Assembly (NCBI GenBank): GCA_002421585.1
Contig: DIKD01000054.1
Coordinates: 1-21,948 of the forward strand
Direction: 5' to 3'
DNA length: 21,948 bases
From: Dehalococcoidia bacterium UBA5627
GTDB taxonomy: Bacteria > Chloroflexota > Dehalococcoidia > Dehalococcoidales > UBA5627
This document shows positions 6,418-14,413 of this stretch, in pieces; the stretch's first letter is position 1; every line of letters begins with the position of its first letter. The position numbers and the translations under genes were made by a program. A model generated the notes under the pieces. It ran no database searches. It saw only the letters and a list, made by a program, of their open reading frames with translations, and was not told where the DNA came from.

Positions 6418-7824
6418 ATGAAAAGCGATTTTTTACTCGCTATTACTCAGCTTTCGGCGGAGAAAAATTTATCCAAGGAGGTGGTACTTGGTGCTGTAGA
6501 GTCAGCGCTGGTATCGGCTTACAGGAAGGACAATTTTACTCAAAATCAGGAGATCATTGTCAAAATCGACCCGAATAACGGCAGGGTAACCGTTTGGGCA
6601 AGTAAGACAGTGGTGGAAAAGGTTGTCGACCCGCGCTGTGAAATATTATTGGAAGAAGCAAAAAAGGTTAAAAAAGGAATTACCGTAGGAGAGGAAATAG
6701 TTGTCGAAGCAACTCCCAGCAATGCAGGCCGTATTGCTGCACAAACAGCCAAGCAGGTAATCCTGCAACGTCTCCATGAAGCGGAACACAGCGCCATTTT
6801 CGAGGAATATGCCGACAAGCAGGGGGAAGTAATAACCGGCGTAGTAAGGCGCATTGAGCCCAAACAGGTTTTTATTGACCTTGGAAGAGCCGAAGCGGTA
6901 ATGCCGTCTATCGAACAGCCTGCCAATGAGAGATACAGGGTAGGCCAGAGGTTAAAAGTCTACCTGGTTGAAGTGGGACAATCCGCCCGGGGTCCTTTAT
7001 TAATAGTTTCCCGTTCACATCCAAACCTGTTAAGACGCATAATAGAGATTGAAGTCCCTGAAATTTATAATGGCACGGTTGAAATCAAGTCTGTAGCCAG
7101 GGAAGCCGGATTTCGCAGCAAGGTAGCCGTTACGGCGCGACAGGAAGGTATCGATGCAGTCGGATGTTGTGTGGGGTTGCGCGGTATCAGAATTCAGAAT
7201 ATTGTAAATGAGCTAAACGGCGAAAAAATAGATATAGTCAACTGGAGCACGGACCCGACTAAATATATAATCAGCGCTATCAGTCCTGCACAGGTTGCAG
7301 GCGTGCGTTTGAACGAAGAAGAAAATTCGGCGGTTGTAATTATCCCCGATAAACAACTGTCGCTGGCAATCGGCAAGGAAGGGCAAAACGTCAGATTAGC
7401 GGTGAAACTTACCGGTTGGCGTATCGATATTAAGAGCGAATCAAGCTTTATTGAGGAAGAGAAAGCCAAACCGGAGCCTGAGCCGGCTTTAGAAGAAGAA
7501 ATAATCGAGCCTGCGGCTGAGGATATTTTAAAAGAGACTGCCCCGGAAGAGAAGCAGGAAGACGATGCCATTGAAGAAATCGAGCCGGATGAAGCACCGG
7601 TTGAACCTATTTTTGTTGCAAGTCGCAGTGAGCCGCGTGGTAAGACTGAAATACGTTTTGCCGAAGATATACTTCCTCCGCCTACGCCTAAACCGCAAGC
7701 TAAAACACAACCAAAAAAGAAAAAGAAAGACGTTCACGGGAAAGGAAGCGCTGAAGACGGAATTAAATTGAAAAAGAAAAAGCGCGGACATAATATGTAT
7801 CAGGATGATGAAGAGTACTTCTAA
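6418..7824 (+). CDS. nusA: Transcription termination/antitermination protein NusA
   Basis: A 468-residue protein with an N-terminal RNAP-binding domain (about residues 1-125), an S1 domain (about 134-200, GEVITGVVRRIEPKQVFIDLG), and two KH domains (about 205-345, including AVGCCVGLRGIRIQNI and LSLAIGKEGQNVRLA). NusA binds nascent RNA and RNA polymerase and controls pausing, termination and antitermination. After the KH domains comes an unusual low-complexity tail of about 120 residues, first Glu/Pro-rich, then Lys-rich (PKKKKKD, KLKKKKRG), ending in an acidic YQDDEEYF. ATG 6418 follows GGAGG at 6401-6405 with a rather long 12-base spacing. rimP, its usual upstream partner, is absent. The 3' end overlaps ylxR by 20 bases. 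Confidence 0.96.
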   Translation: MKSDFLLAITQLSAEKNLSKEVVLGAVESALVSAYRKDNFTQNQEIIVKIDPNNGRVTVWASKTVVEKVVDPRCEILLEEAKKVKKGITVGEEIVVEATPSNAGRIAAQTAKQVILQRLHEAEHSAIFEEYADKQGEVITGVVRRIEPKQVFIDLGRAEAVMPSIEQPANERYRVGQRLKVYLVEVGQSARGPLLIVSRSHPNLLRRIIEIEVPEIYNGTVEIKSVAREAGFRSKVAVTARQEGIDAVGCCVGLRGIRIQNIVNELNGEKIDIVNWSTDPTKYIISAISPAQVAGVRLNEEENSAVVIIPDKQLSLAIGKEGQNVRLAVKLTGWRIDIKSESSFIEEEKAKPEPEPALEEEIIEPAAEDILKETAPEEKQEDDAIEEIEPDEAPVEPIFVASRSEPRGKTEIRFAEDILPPPTPKPQAKTQPKKKKKDVHGKGSAEDGIKLKKKKRGHNMYQDDEEYF

Positions 7825-8080
7825 ACATATTGCAATGCGGACGTGTGCCGCATGTGGCGAGGTTAAGCCCAAGCGGGAGTTAGTCCGCCTGGTGCGCCTT
7901 GAAAGCGGCTGGGTGGAAGTAGACATCGACAGTAAAAAAAATGGCAGGGGTGCTTATTTATGCCCGTCCAGAGAATGCTGGGAAAAAGGATTAAAGCATG
8001 GACAACTGGACCGTGTTTTACGCATAACCATTACCCCCGACAATAAAGCGCAATTGCTTGAGCAGGGGAATAATTACTAA
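7805..8080 (+). CDS. ylxR: YlxR/RnpM-family RNA-binding protein (DUF448)
   Basis: A 91-residue protein with the family core MRTCAACGEVKPKRELVRLV (residues 11-30) and the GRGAYLCPSRECWEKGLK segment (about 49-66). YlxR proteins are small nucleic-acid binders; the Bacillus homologue (RnpM) binds and regulates RNase P RNA. The gene overlaps the end of nusA by 20 bases (ATG 7805 or 7808), so it is translationally coupled. The ATG at 7835 would remove the short N-terminal lead that homologues usually have. infB starts 10 bases downstream. The neighbouring ylxQ (L7Ae-like) gene common in Firmicutes is missing. Confidence 0.9.
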   Translation: MMKSTSKHIAMRTCAACGEVKPKRELVRLVRLESGWVEVDIDSKKNGRGAYLCPSRECWEKGLKHGQLDRVLRITITPDNKAQLLEQGNNY

Positions 8081-8090
8081 GGATTGAATA

Positions 8091-9911
8091 GTGGCTGAAA
8101 TAAAGAAACAGAACGATAATACCAAGAGCGCAAATAATATTGCTAATACAGAAGCTGTCGATAAGGTGGTAGAAATACCTCATAATGTCAGTGTCAGGCA
8201 GTTGTCCGAAATGCTCAAGGTTACTGTTGTCGATATTATCAAGCAGTTGATGCGAAACGGAATTATGGCTAATATCAACCAGGTTATCGACTTTGAAGGG
8301 GCAGAGAAAGTTGCAGCTTTTTACGGATACAAAGCGCAGTTAAAAACGCAGACCGCGCGTAAGTCGGCCAGCGTTATAAGCGAAATTAAAAAGCAGCAGC
8401 TCTTGACTACCGAAACCAATTTAAAGCCGCGCCCCCCGGTCATCACTATTATGGGACATGTAGACCATGGAAAAACCAGGTTGCTGGATGCTATCAGAAA
8501 AACCAATGTGATGGATACCGAAGCCGGTGGTATAACGCAGCATATCGGTGCTTACCAGGTAGAGATAAACGGGCAAAAGATTACTTTTCTCGATACCCCG
8601 GGGCATGAAGCTTTTACGGCAATGAGAGCCAGAGGCGCTCAGGTAACGGATGTTACGGTGTTGGTGGTTGCCGCCGATGACGGTGTACAACCGCAAACAC
8701 TGGAAGCCATAAGCCATGCCAAAGCGGCCGGTGTCCCCATTGTGGTAGCCATAAATAAAATCGATAAACCGGAAGCCAATCCGGACTTTGTAAAACAGCA
8801 GTTGGCTGAAGCTGGGCTGGTGGTGGAAGAGTGGGGTGGAGATGTTATTGCCGTCGGAACTTCGGCAAAAGCAAGAGAAGGAATACAGGAACTTCTGGAG
8901 AATCTGCTTTTAGTTGCCGAAATGGAAAACCTCAGGGCAGACCCGACCCTACCTGCCAAGGGTGTTGTAATCGAAGCGGAAATGGATAAAAGCAAGGGTC
9001 CGCTGACAACAGTACTGATACATGACGGTACCTTAAAACCGGGTGATATGGTTGTTATAGGCAATACCTGGGGGCGTGTTAGGGCTATGTTTAACGATTC
9101 CGGTAAACAGGTCAGGAAAGCCAAGCCTTCGACTCCGGTAGTCTTGCTGGGCATGCATGAGGTTCCGCAGGTAGGTGACACCATGACGGTTGTTTCCGAT
9201 GAAAAGCAGGCGCGTATTCTTGCGGAAGAAAACCGCAGAGAAGCAGCGGCAGTGGCAAAAGCAGCAAATCTTACCAATCTTCTAGACCAGGTTAACGCCG
9301 GTAAAGTAAAAGAATTGAATATTATAATGAAAGCCGATGTTCAGGGCAGTGTGGAACCGATAAAGGATTCCATTGAGCGTCTGCAAACCGATAAAGTCCA
9401 GGTAAAACTGGTGCATTCCGGAGCCGGTAATGTTACCGAGACGGATGTTATGCTGGCGGTTGCCTCACAGGGTCTTGTAGTAGCTTTTAATACCGGTATC
9501 GATGTAGGCGCTCAGCGTATGGCAGATGCCGAGGGTGTGGATATCCGAAATTATAAGATTATCTACGATTTAATCGACGATGTCGAAAAAGCACTTAAAG
9601 GTATGCTGGAACCTGAATATATTGAAGTAATCGATGGGCATGCCGAGGTTAGAGAAGTGTTCTCCGCCGGTAAAAAAGGTGGCGTAGCCGGTTCTTATGT
9701 ACTGGATGGCAAGATAAAACGCGGTGCCAAGGTACGGTTGAAAAGAGGCAATAAGATAGTGACAGATACCGCTATTTCCTCTTTGAGGCGTTTTAAGGAT
9801 GATGTTAAAGAGGTAGCTACCGGTTACGAGTGCGGCATTACGCTCGATAACTATGATAAGTTCCAGGTGGGCGATATATTCGAGTGTTATAGCCTGGAAA
9901 GGTCTAAATAG
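8091..9911 (+). CDS. infB: Translation initiation factor IF-2
   Basis: A 606-residue IF-2, shorter than the 700-900 residues of many bacteria because only one short N-terminal IF2_N segment (about residues 28-78) precedes the G domain. GTPase motifs are GHVDHGKT (about 121-128), DTPGHEAF (about 167-174), NKID (about 221-224) and the TSAKAREGI loop. Domains II, III and the C-terminal fMet-tRNA-binding part ([20 protein letters not shown]) follow. IF-2 places initiator tRNA on the 30S subunit and promotes subunit joining. The start is GTG 8091 with AAGGA 7 bases upstream. Confidence 0.97.
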   Translation: MAEIKKQNDNTKSANNIANTEAVDKVVEIPHNVSVRQLSEMLKVTVVDIIKQLMRNGIMANINQVIDFEGAEKVAAFYGYKAQLKTQTARKSASVISEIKKQQLLTTETNLKPRPPVITIMGHVDHGKTRLLDAIRKTNVMDTEAGGITQHIGAYQVEINGQKITFLDTPGHEAFTAMRARGAQVTDVTVLVVAADDGVQPQTLEAISHAKAAGVPIVVAINKIDKPEANPDFVKQQLAEAGLVVEEWGGDVIAVGTSAKAREGIQELLENLLLVAEMENLRADPTLPAKGVVIEAEMDKSKGPLTTVLIHDGTLKPGDMVVIGNTWGRVRAMFNDSGKQVRKAKPSTPVVLLGMHEVPQVGDTMTVVSDEKQARILAEENRREAAAVAKAANLTNLLDQVNAGKVKELNIIMKADVQGSVEPIKDSIERLQTDKVQVKLVHSGAGNVTETDVMLAVASQGLVVAFNTGIDVGAQRMADAEGVDIRNYKIIYDLIDDVEKALKGMLEPEYIEVIDGHAEVREVFSAGKKGGVAGSYVLDGKIKRGAKVRLKRGNKIVTDTAISSLRRFKDDVKEVATGYECGITLDNYDKFQVGDIFECYSLERSK

Positions 9912-9921
9912 GTAAAATAAA

Positions 9922-10278
9922 ATGTCATATCGTATCGAGCGGGTGAATCAGCTCATCCGCCAGGAAATAAGCGATTTACTGTTGCGACAGATAAAAGACC
10001 CGCGTCTGGGGAATTTTCTTTCTATAAATGCGGTGGAAACGGCGGCAGACTTAAAGCATGCCAAGGTTTACGTGAGCTGTATATGCACTGAAGAAGAAAA
10101 AAAAGAGATCATATCCACGCTTGAATCGGCTTCGGGTTATTTACATAAGGAATTAAGCAAGCGCATCAGAATGAGATACGTTCCGTCGTTGTCATTTTAT
10201 TGGGATAACTCGATTGAAAGGGCTTCCCACATAATCGATTTAATCGACCGGGTTTCGAAACCTGAAGAACAGGTATAG
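9922..10278 (+). CDS. rbfA: Ribosome-binding factor A
   Basis: A 118-residue single-domain protein with the KH-like RbfA fold. It shows RIERVNQLIRQEISDLL at the N-terminus, the conserved KDPRLGNFLSINAVE and LKHAKVYVSC segments, and RMRYVPSLSFYWDNSIERA near the end. RbfA helps mature the 5' end of 16S rRNA in late 30S assembly. It lies 10 bases after infB and 2 bases before truB, in the usual order. Confidence 0.95.
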   Translation: MSYRIERVNQLIRQEISDLLLRQIKDPRLGNFLSINAVETAADLKHAKVYVSCICTEEEKKEIISTLESASGYLHKELSKRIRMRYVPSLSFYWDNSIERASHIIDLIDRVSKPEEQV

Positions 10279-10280
10279 TC

Positions 10281-11156
10281 TTGGATGGTATACTGAATAT
10301 AAATAAACCGGCAGGAATGACTTCCTTTAAAGTGGTATCGCTTGTAAGGCATCTTACCGGAATAAAAAAAGTAGGGCATGCCGGCACCCTTGATCCGCTG
10401 GCAAGCGGTGTTTTACCCGTGTGCTTTGGAAGGGCAACCAGAGTTATTGAATATTTAATGAACGCAAAAAAAACCTACATGGCTGTTATAAAACTCGGTA
10501 TAGCTACCGATACTTATGATACAGAAGGCGCAGTTATCAAACAATCGGATGCCTCGCATATAACAGAAATGGATGTTGAATCTGCACTGACATTTTTTCG
10601 TGGGGCAATCGAGCAGGAACCCCCGATGTACAGCGCACTAAAACATAACGGGCAGTGTTTATATAAACTGGCAAGAGCCGGTATTACGGTTGAAAGAGGT
10701 AAGAGGCAAGCACATATTTACAGGCTGAAGTTGTCAGACTATAATCCGCCTGTTATTACGATTGAGATGGAATGCAGCAAGGGTACTTATGTGCGCTCGC
10801 TGGCAAACGATTTAGGTGAAAAGTTGGGGTGCGGTGCCTGTGTAACGGAATTGGAAAGGTTAAGATACGGCCCTTTCGACATAGAAGAAGCCGTATCCGT
10901 ATCGGAGCTTCAGGAAGCGTTTTCCGGAGATTATTGGCAGCCTCTGGTTTACCCGCCGGGTTACATTATGAAAGACTGGGAATCAGTAACAGTGAGCGAC
11001 GAACAGGCAAGTTTTATCAAGAACGGTGTTCCTATAGTTCTGGAAGGTCCGACAGATGATAAATGCTGTGCTTACGATAATAAAGGCAATCTACTGGCGG
11101 TATTGAATCTTGACACTGTAACAGGGAAGTGGAAACCGCATAAAGTGTTTAATTAA
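10281..11156 (+). CDS. truB: tRNA pseudouridine(55) synthase TruB
   Basis: A 291-residue protein. The N-terminal region has LNINKPAGMTSFKVV, and the catalytic motif VGHAGTLDPLASGVL contains the nucleophilic Asp38. The KGTYVRSLANDLGEKLG segment lies in the middle and a PUA-like C-terminal domain follows. TruB isomerises U55 in the T-loop of tRNAs and acts as a tRNA folding chaperone. The only in-frame start near the family N-terminus is TTG 10281, two bases after the rbfA stop, so reinitiation is likely. It is the last gene of the nusA operon; no clear intrinsic terminator follows. Confidence 0.95.
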   Translation: MDGILNINKPAGMTSFKVVSLVRHLTGIKKVGHAGTLDPLASGVLPVCFGRATRVIEYLMNAKKTYMAVIKLGIATDTYDTEGAVIKQSDASHITEMDVESALTFFRGAIEQEPPMYSALKHNGQCLYKLARAGITVERGKRQAHIYRLKLSDYNPPVITIEMECSKGTYVRSLANDLGEKLGCGACVTELERLRYGPFDIEEAVSVSELQEAFSGDYWQPLVYPPGYIMKDWESVTVSDEQASFIKNGVPIVLEGPTDDKCCAYDNKGNLLAVLNLDTVTGKWKPHKVFN

Positions 11157-11197
11157 ATGTGAGAAAATTATGGTAGCCGTATACACTACTTGAGACC

Positions 11198-11227
11198 TTG
11201 ACAACTCACGTATAAAATAGCTATAGT
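11198..11227 (+). promoter_or_regulatory. Candidate distal promoter of ino1
   Basis: A perfect TTGACA (11198-11203), an 18-base spacer and TATAGT (11222-11227, 5 of 6). It would give a 5' leader of about 175 bases before the ino1 start. The truB-ino1 gap of 252 bases has no gene. Confidence 0.6.
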
Positions 11228-11257
11228 TCTGTTGGTGTTTTAGCAGTCAGGGAATAA

Positions 11258-11286
11258 TTGAGGGGTACTTAATAATTGTTTATAAT
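11258..11286 (+). promoter_or_regulatory. Candidate proximal promoter of ino1
   Basis: TTGAGG (11258-11263, 4 of 6), an exact 17-base spacer and a perfect TATAAT (11281-11286). Transcription would start near 11293, at the edge of the inverted-repeat structure 11286-11343, leaving a leader of about 115 bases. Confidence 0.6.
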
Positions 11287-11343
11287 TGAAGGAAGGGCGT
11301 ATTTGGCAGTCGGTTTTAAAACCTGAATAAGCTGCTCCTTCAA
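11286..11343 (+). repeat. Nested inverted repeats in the ino1 leader
   Basis: TTGAAGGA (11286-11293) and TCCTTCAA (11336-11343) form a perfect 8-bp inverted repeat. Inside it, GCAG (11306-11309) pairs with CTGC (11332-11335), and a 12-base perfect palindrome GGTTTTAAAACC lies at 11312-11323. The nesting could be a folded leader RNA or protein-binding sites overlapping the start of transcription. An A6T6 tract follows at 11374-11385. No known riboswitch consensus was recognised. Confidence 0.5.
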
Positions 11344-11408
11344 AGATAATAAAATGGCCGAAAATTAAAAAATAAAAAATTTTTTGTTACCGGAAAGGGG
11401 TTAATAAA

Positions 11409-12548
11409 TTGGGGAAAATAAATGTAGCTGTAATCGGTGTCGGAAACTGTTGTTCATCATTTGTTCAGGGTGTCCAATTCTATAAAAAAGCAAAGGAAGG
11501 CGATTTCGTTCCCGGATTAATGCATGTTAATCTCGGCGGTTATCATATCAGCGATATTAATTTTGTTGCTGCCATAGATATCGATAAAAACAAAGTCGGT
11601 AAAGATTTGTCACAGGCTATATACTCCGCACCAAACAACACATATAAGTTCTGCGATGTGGAGCCGATGGGTGTTAAAGTAGAAAGAGGTATGACCCACG
11701 ACGGCTTGGGAAAATATCTGTCGCAGATTATCGAAAAGGCGCCCGGTCCTACCGCCGATATCGTAAAAATACTTAAAGAGACCAAAACGGATGTTGTTAT
11801 AAATTATCTCCCGGTCGGAAGTGAAGAGGCTACCAAGTGGTATGTAGAGCAAATTCTGGAAGCCGGTTGCGGTATGGTAAACTGCATACCGGTCTTTATA
11901 GCAAGAGAAAAATACTGGCAGCAGCGCTTTGAAGCCAAAGGCCTGCCGATTATCGGTGATGACATCAAGTCTCAGGTTGGCGCTACTATAGTTCATCGTG
12001 TCCTTACCCGTCTTTTTGCAGACAGGGGTGTCAAGCTGGAAAGAACCTATCAATTGAATTTCGGCGGCAACACCGATTTTATGAATATGCTCGAAAGAGA
12101 AAGACTGGAATCCAAGAAAATATCGAAAACCAATGCCGTTACTTCGCAGCTTGATTACAAGCTCGACCCGGATGATATACACGTTGGTCCCAGTGATTAT
12201 GTACCCTGGTTGAAAGACCGTAAATACTGTCATATCAAAATGGAAGGCCGCACCTTCGGCGATGTACCCCTGGACCTTGAACTGAAGCTGGAAGTCTGGG
12301 ACAGCCCCAATTCAGCCGGTGTCGTTATCGATGCTGTCAGGTGTGTTAAACTCGCTTTAGATAACGGAATCAAGGGCAGCTTGAATGCGCCATCATCATA
12401 CTTCATGAAATCACCTCCTATCCAGTATCATGATGATGATGCCCGTCGTATGGTAGAGGAGTTTATCGTAACCAACTCGAAATCGGCAGATAAAAATTCT
12501 GCAGACGTTGCAGGTCCTGAGCAATCGGACTCCAAGAAGAAAAATTAA
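11409..12548 (+). CDS. ino1: Inositol-3-phosphate synthase, actinobacterial type
   Basis: A 379-residue protein of the short prokaryotic myo-inositol-phosphate synthase type. It has the NAD-binding loop [15 protein letters not shown] (residues 8-22), [16 protein letters not shown], the [17 protein letters not shown] catalytic region, [20 protein letters not shown], and [19 protein letters not shown] near the end. These match the mycobacterial/streptomycete enzyme closely. It converts glucose-6-phosphate to inositol-3-phosphate in the cytoplasm, the first step of inositol lipid synthesis. The start is TTG 11409, with AAAGGGG 8 bases upstream. A Ser/Lys-rich tail of about 25 residues ends the protein. 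A glycosyltransferase and a CDP-alcohol transferase follow. Confidence 0.93.
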   Translation: MGKINVAVIGVGNCCSSFVQGVQFYKKAKEGDFVPGLMHVNLGGYHISDINFVAAIDIDKNKVGKDLSQAIYSAPNNTYKFCDVEPMGVKVERGMTHDGLGKYLSQIIEKAPGPTADIVKILKETKTDVVINYLPVGSEEATKWYVEQILEAGCGMVNCIPVFIAREKYWQQRFEAKGLPIIGDDIKSQVGATIVHRVLTRLFADRGVKLERTYQLNFGGNTDFMNMLERERLESKKISKTNAVTSQLDYKLDPDDIHVGPSDYVPWLKDRKYCHIKMEGRTFGDVPLDLELKLEVWDSPNSAGVVIDAVRCVKLALDNGIKGSLNAPSSYFMKSPPIQYHDDDARRMVEEFIVTNSKSADKNSADVAGPEQSDSKKKN

Positions 12549-12603
12549 TCTGTTTTGATGATGTGTTATTTGGCTAACGTATGGTGCGGGGGTTGGTAGT
12601 ATA

Positions 12604-13773
12604 GTGAAAATTGCATTGGTATCCCCCTATGATTTTGCATATCCCGGGGGTGTAGTTAATCATGTTGTTGCACTGGAAAAACATCTGACAAAAATGGGGC
12701 ATGAGGTTAAAATCATTGCCCCGACGTCGAAGCCTATCGAAGATTATGATAACTTTATAAGAATCGGCAAGGCACGCCCTTTTCCGGTTAAAGGAACTAC
12801 GTTGCGTGTAAGCACCTCCTTGAGGCTGTCTTCGCGTATAAATAAGGTCCTTGAAAAGGAGAAGTTCGATATATTTCATCTGCATGAACCGTGCATGCCT
12901 ATGGTGTGTTCCACTTTGCTCAAATTTGCAGATGCGCCCATTGTCGGAACGTTTCACGCTTCCGGGGTTATCCCGAATTATTATTTCGGATGGCCTGTCA
13001 CAACATATAAACTGAAGAGGCGTCGCCATAGAATTGTCGGTAAGATTGCCGTATCCAAACCGGCTATGGAATATGCCAAAAAATATGTGCCGGGTGATTA
13101 CCGGATTATTCCCAATGGCATCGACCTGGATTATTTCCATCCGGATGTGAAGCCGATGGAAGAATATCTCGACGGCAAACTCAACATACTTTTTGTCGGC
13201 AGATTGGAAAAACGTAAGGGGCTTAAATATCTGATCGATGCCTATAAAATTGTTAAAAAGAAACATCCGAATGCGAGGTTGATTGTAATCGGCCCCGGCA
13301 TAAGATTTCGCAGGAAGTATGAAAATAAGGTAAGGCGTGAAAATATCGAGGATGTGGTCTTTTTAGGGAAGGTTTCGCTGGAGGATTTACCGCGCTATTA
13401 TAAAACCGCCGATGTTTATTGCTCGCCGGCAGTCAGCGGAGAAAGTTTCGGTATTGTACTGCTGGAGGCGATGGCGGTGGGGACTGCTATCGTGGCTACC
13501 GATATTTCAGGGTACAGAACGGTATTAACCAACGGCAAGGAAGGTTTATTGGTGCGGCCCCGCAAATCGAAGCCTCTGGCTGACGCAATAAGCCGTATTT
13601 TATCCGATAAAGAGCTTCGTTTGGGTATGGGGGCTAGCGGCATAATTACTTCAAAACAATATGATTGGAACAAAGTTGCCCGGCGGGTTTATGATTACTA
13701 TTTGGAAGTGCTGGGTAAAAAAAACGTGATAAATCCGGCTGACGATGAAGAGAAATCCGAAGTCTTAGTGTAG
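12604..13773 (+). CDS. GT4-family glycosyltransferase, PimA-like
   Basis: A 389-residue GT-B fold enzyme. The N-terminal domain carries the PGGVVNHV loop (residues 14-21) and a His118 in VGTFHAS that aligns with the key His of PimA-type mannosyltransferases. The C-terminal domain shows FVGRLEKRKGLKYL (donor phosphate-binding Arg200 and Lys205) and the E-x7-E motif SGESFGIVLLEAM (Glu280/Glu288). Family members transfer a sugar from a nucleotide donor with retention. Between ino1 and a CDP-alcohol transferase, glycosylation of phosphatidylinositol is the best guess, but sugar and acceptor are not proven. The start is GTG 12604 with a weak G-rich ribosome site. It lies 55 bases after ino1. Confidence 0.85.
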   Translation: MKIALVSPYDFAYPGGVVNHVVALEKHLTKMGHEVKIIAPTSKPIEDYDNFIRIGKARPFPVKGTTLRVSTSLRLSSRINKVLEKEKFDIFHLHEPCMPMVCSTLLKFADAPIVGTFHASGVIPNYYFGWPVTTYKLKRRRHRIVGKIAVSKPAMEYAKKYVPGDYRIIPNGIDLDYFHPDVKPMEEYLDGKLNILFVGRLEKRKGLKYLIDAYKIVKKKHPNARLIVIGPGIRFRRKYENKVRRENIEDVVFLGKVSLEDLPRYYKTADVYCSPAVSGESFGIVLLEAMAVGTAIVATDISGYRTVLTNGKEGLLVRPRKSKPLADAISRILSDKELRLGMGASGIITSKQYDWNKVARRVYDYYLEVLGKKNVINPADDEEKSEVLV

Positions 13774-13814
13774 CATTTGGTCTCCCATGAGTGTTTTTTG
13801 AAATTGATACAACT

Positions 13815-14396
13815 ATGAGTAAAATGGCGCAAGTTCGCAAGAGGGTAGAAAAAGTTTGTACCGACCCGGTGGTAAACCTGCTTGAAAAAACAGGAATTAC
13901 ACCCAATATTCTAACTTGGATAGGGTTTATTATTGCTGTTATTACTGCTGTATTTGCTGCCTTTGGTAATATGCTGGTTGCCGGTTTATTGTTATTGTTC
14001 GGTGGTTATTTCGATATGCTGGACGGTTCTCTGGCAAGAAGAACCGGAAAAGCAAGCGTTTTCGGCGAAGTGCTTGATTCTACTTTAGACAGGTTGTCGG
14101 AAGGCGCTGTACTAATCGGTATATTATACTGGTTCACTGTGGTAGGTTCTGTATGGGGGATTATGCTTGTCGGCGTTACCATGTTATCCTCGCTGGTGGT
14201 AAGTTACATACGCGCCAAAGCTGAGATAATAAAAGTGGAATGTCTCAAGGGGTTGTTTACCCGCCCTGAAAGGGTTATAGTACTGGCGGTCGGATTTTTT
14301 ATAAACCGATTGGAGATTGCCATCGGTATAATTGCATTCTTTAGCATGATTACCGTAGGGCAGCGTCTCTACCATGTATGGCGCCAGTTAAAATAA
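13815..14396 (+). CDS. CDP-alcohol phosphatidyltransferase, likely phosphatidylinositol-phosphate synthase
   Basis: A 193-residue integral membrane enzyme. The full family signature D-x2-DG-x2-AR-x8-G-x3-D-x3-D is present at residues 67-92 (Asp67, Asp70, Gly71, Ala74, Arg75, Gly84, Asp88, Asp92). About five to six hydrophobic segments surround it. The later YIRAKAEIIKVECL and FTRPERVIVLAVG segments resemble those of phosphatidylinositol-phosphate synthases. The likely reaction is CDP-diacylglycerol plus inositol-3-phosphate giving PI-phosphate, supported by ino1 two genes upstream; phosphatidylglycerophosphate synthesis is an alternative. The start is uncertain: GTG 13791, ATG 13815 and ATG 13824 all lack a clear Shine-Dalgarno. 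ATG 13815 gives the usual short basic N-terminus. Confidence 0.85.
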   Translation: MSKMAQVRKRVEKVCTDPVVNLLEKTGITPNILTWIGFIIAVITAVFAAFGNMLVAGLLLLFGGYFDMLDGSLARRTGKASVFGEVLDSTLDRLSEGAVLIGILYWFTVVGSVWGIMLVGVTMLSSLVVSYIRAKAEIIKVECLKGLFTRPERVIVLAVGFFINRLEIAIGIIAFFSMITVGQRLYHVWRQLK

Positions 14397-14413
14397 ACTA
14401 AGTAGGTGATAAT

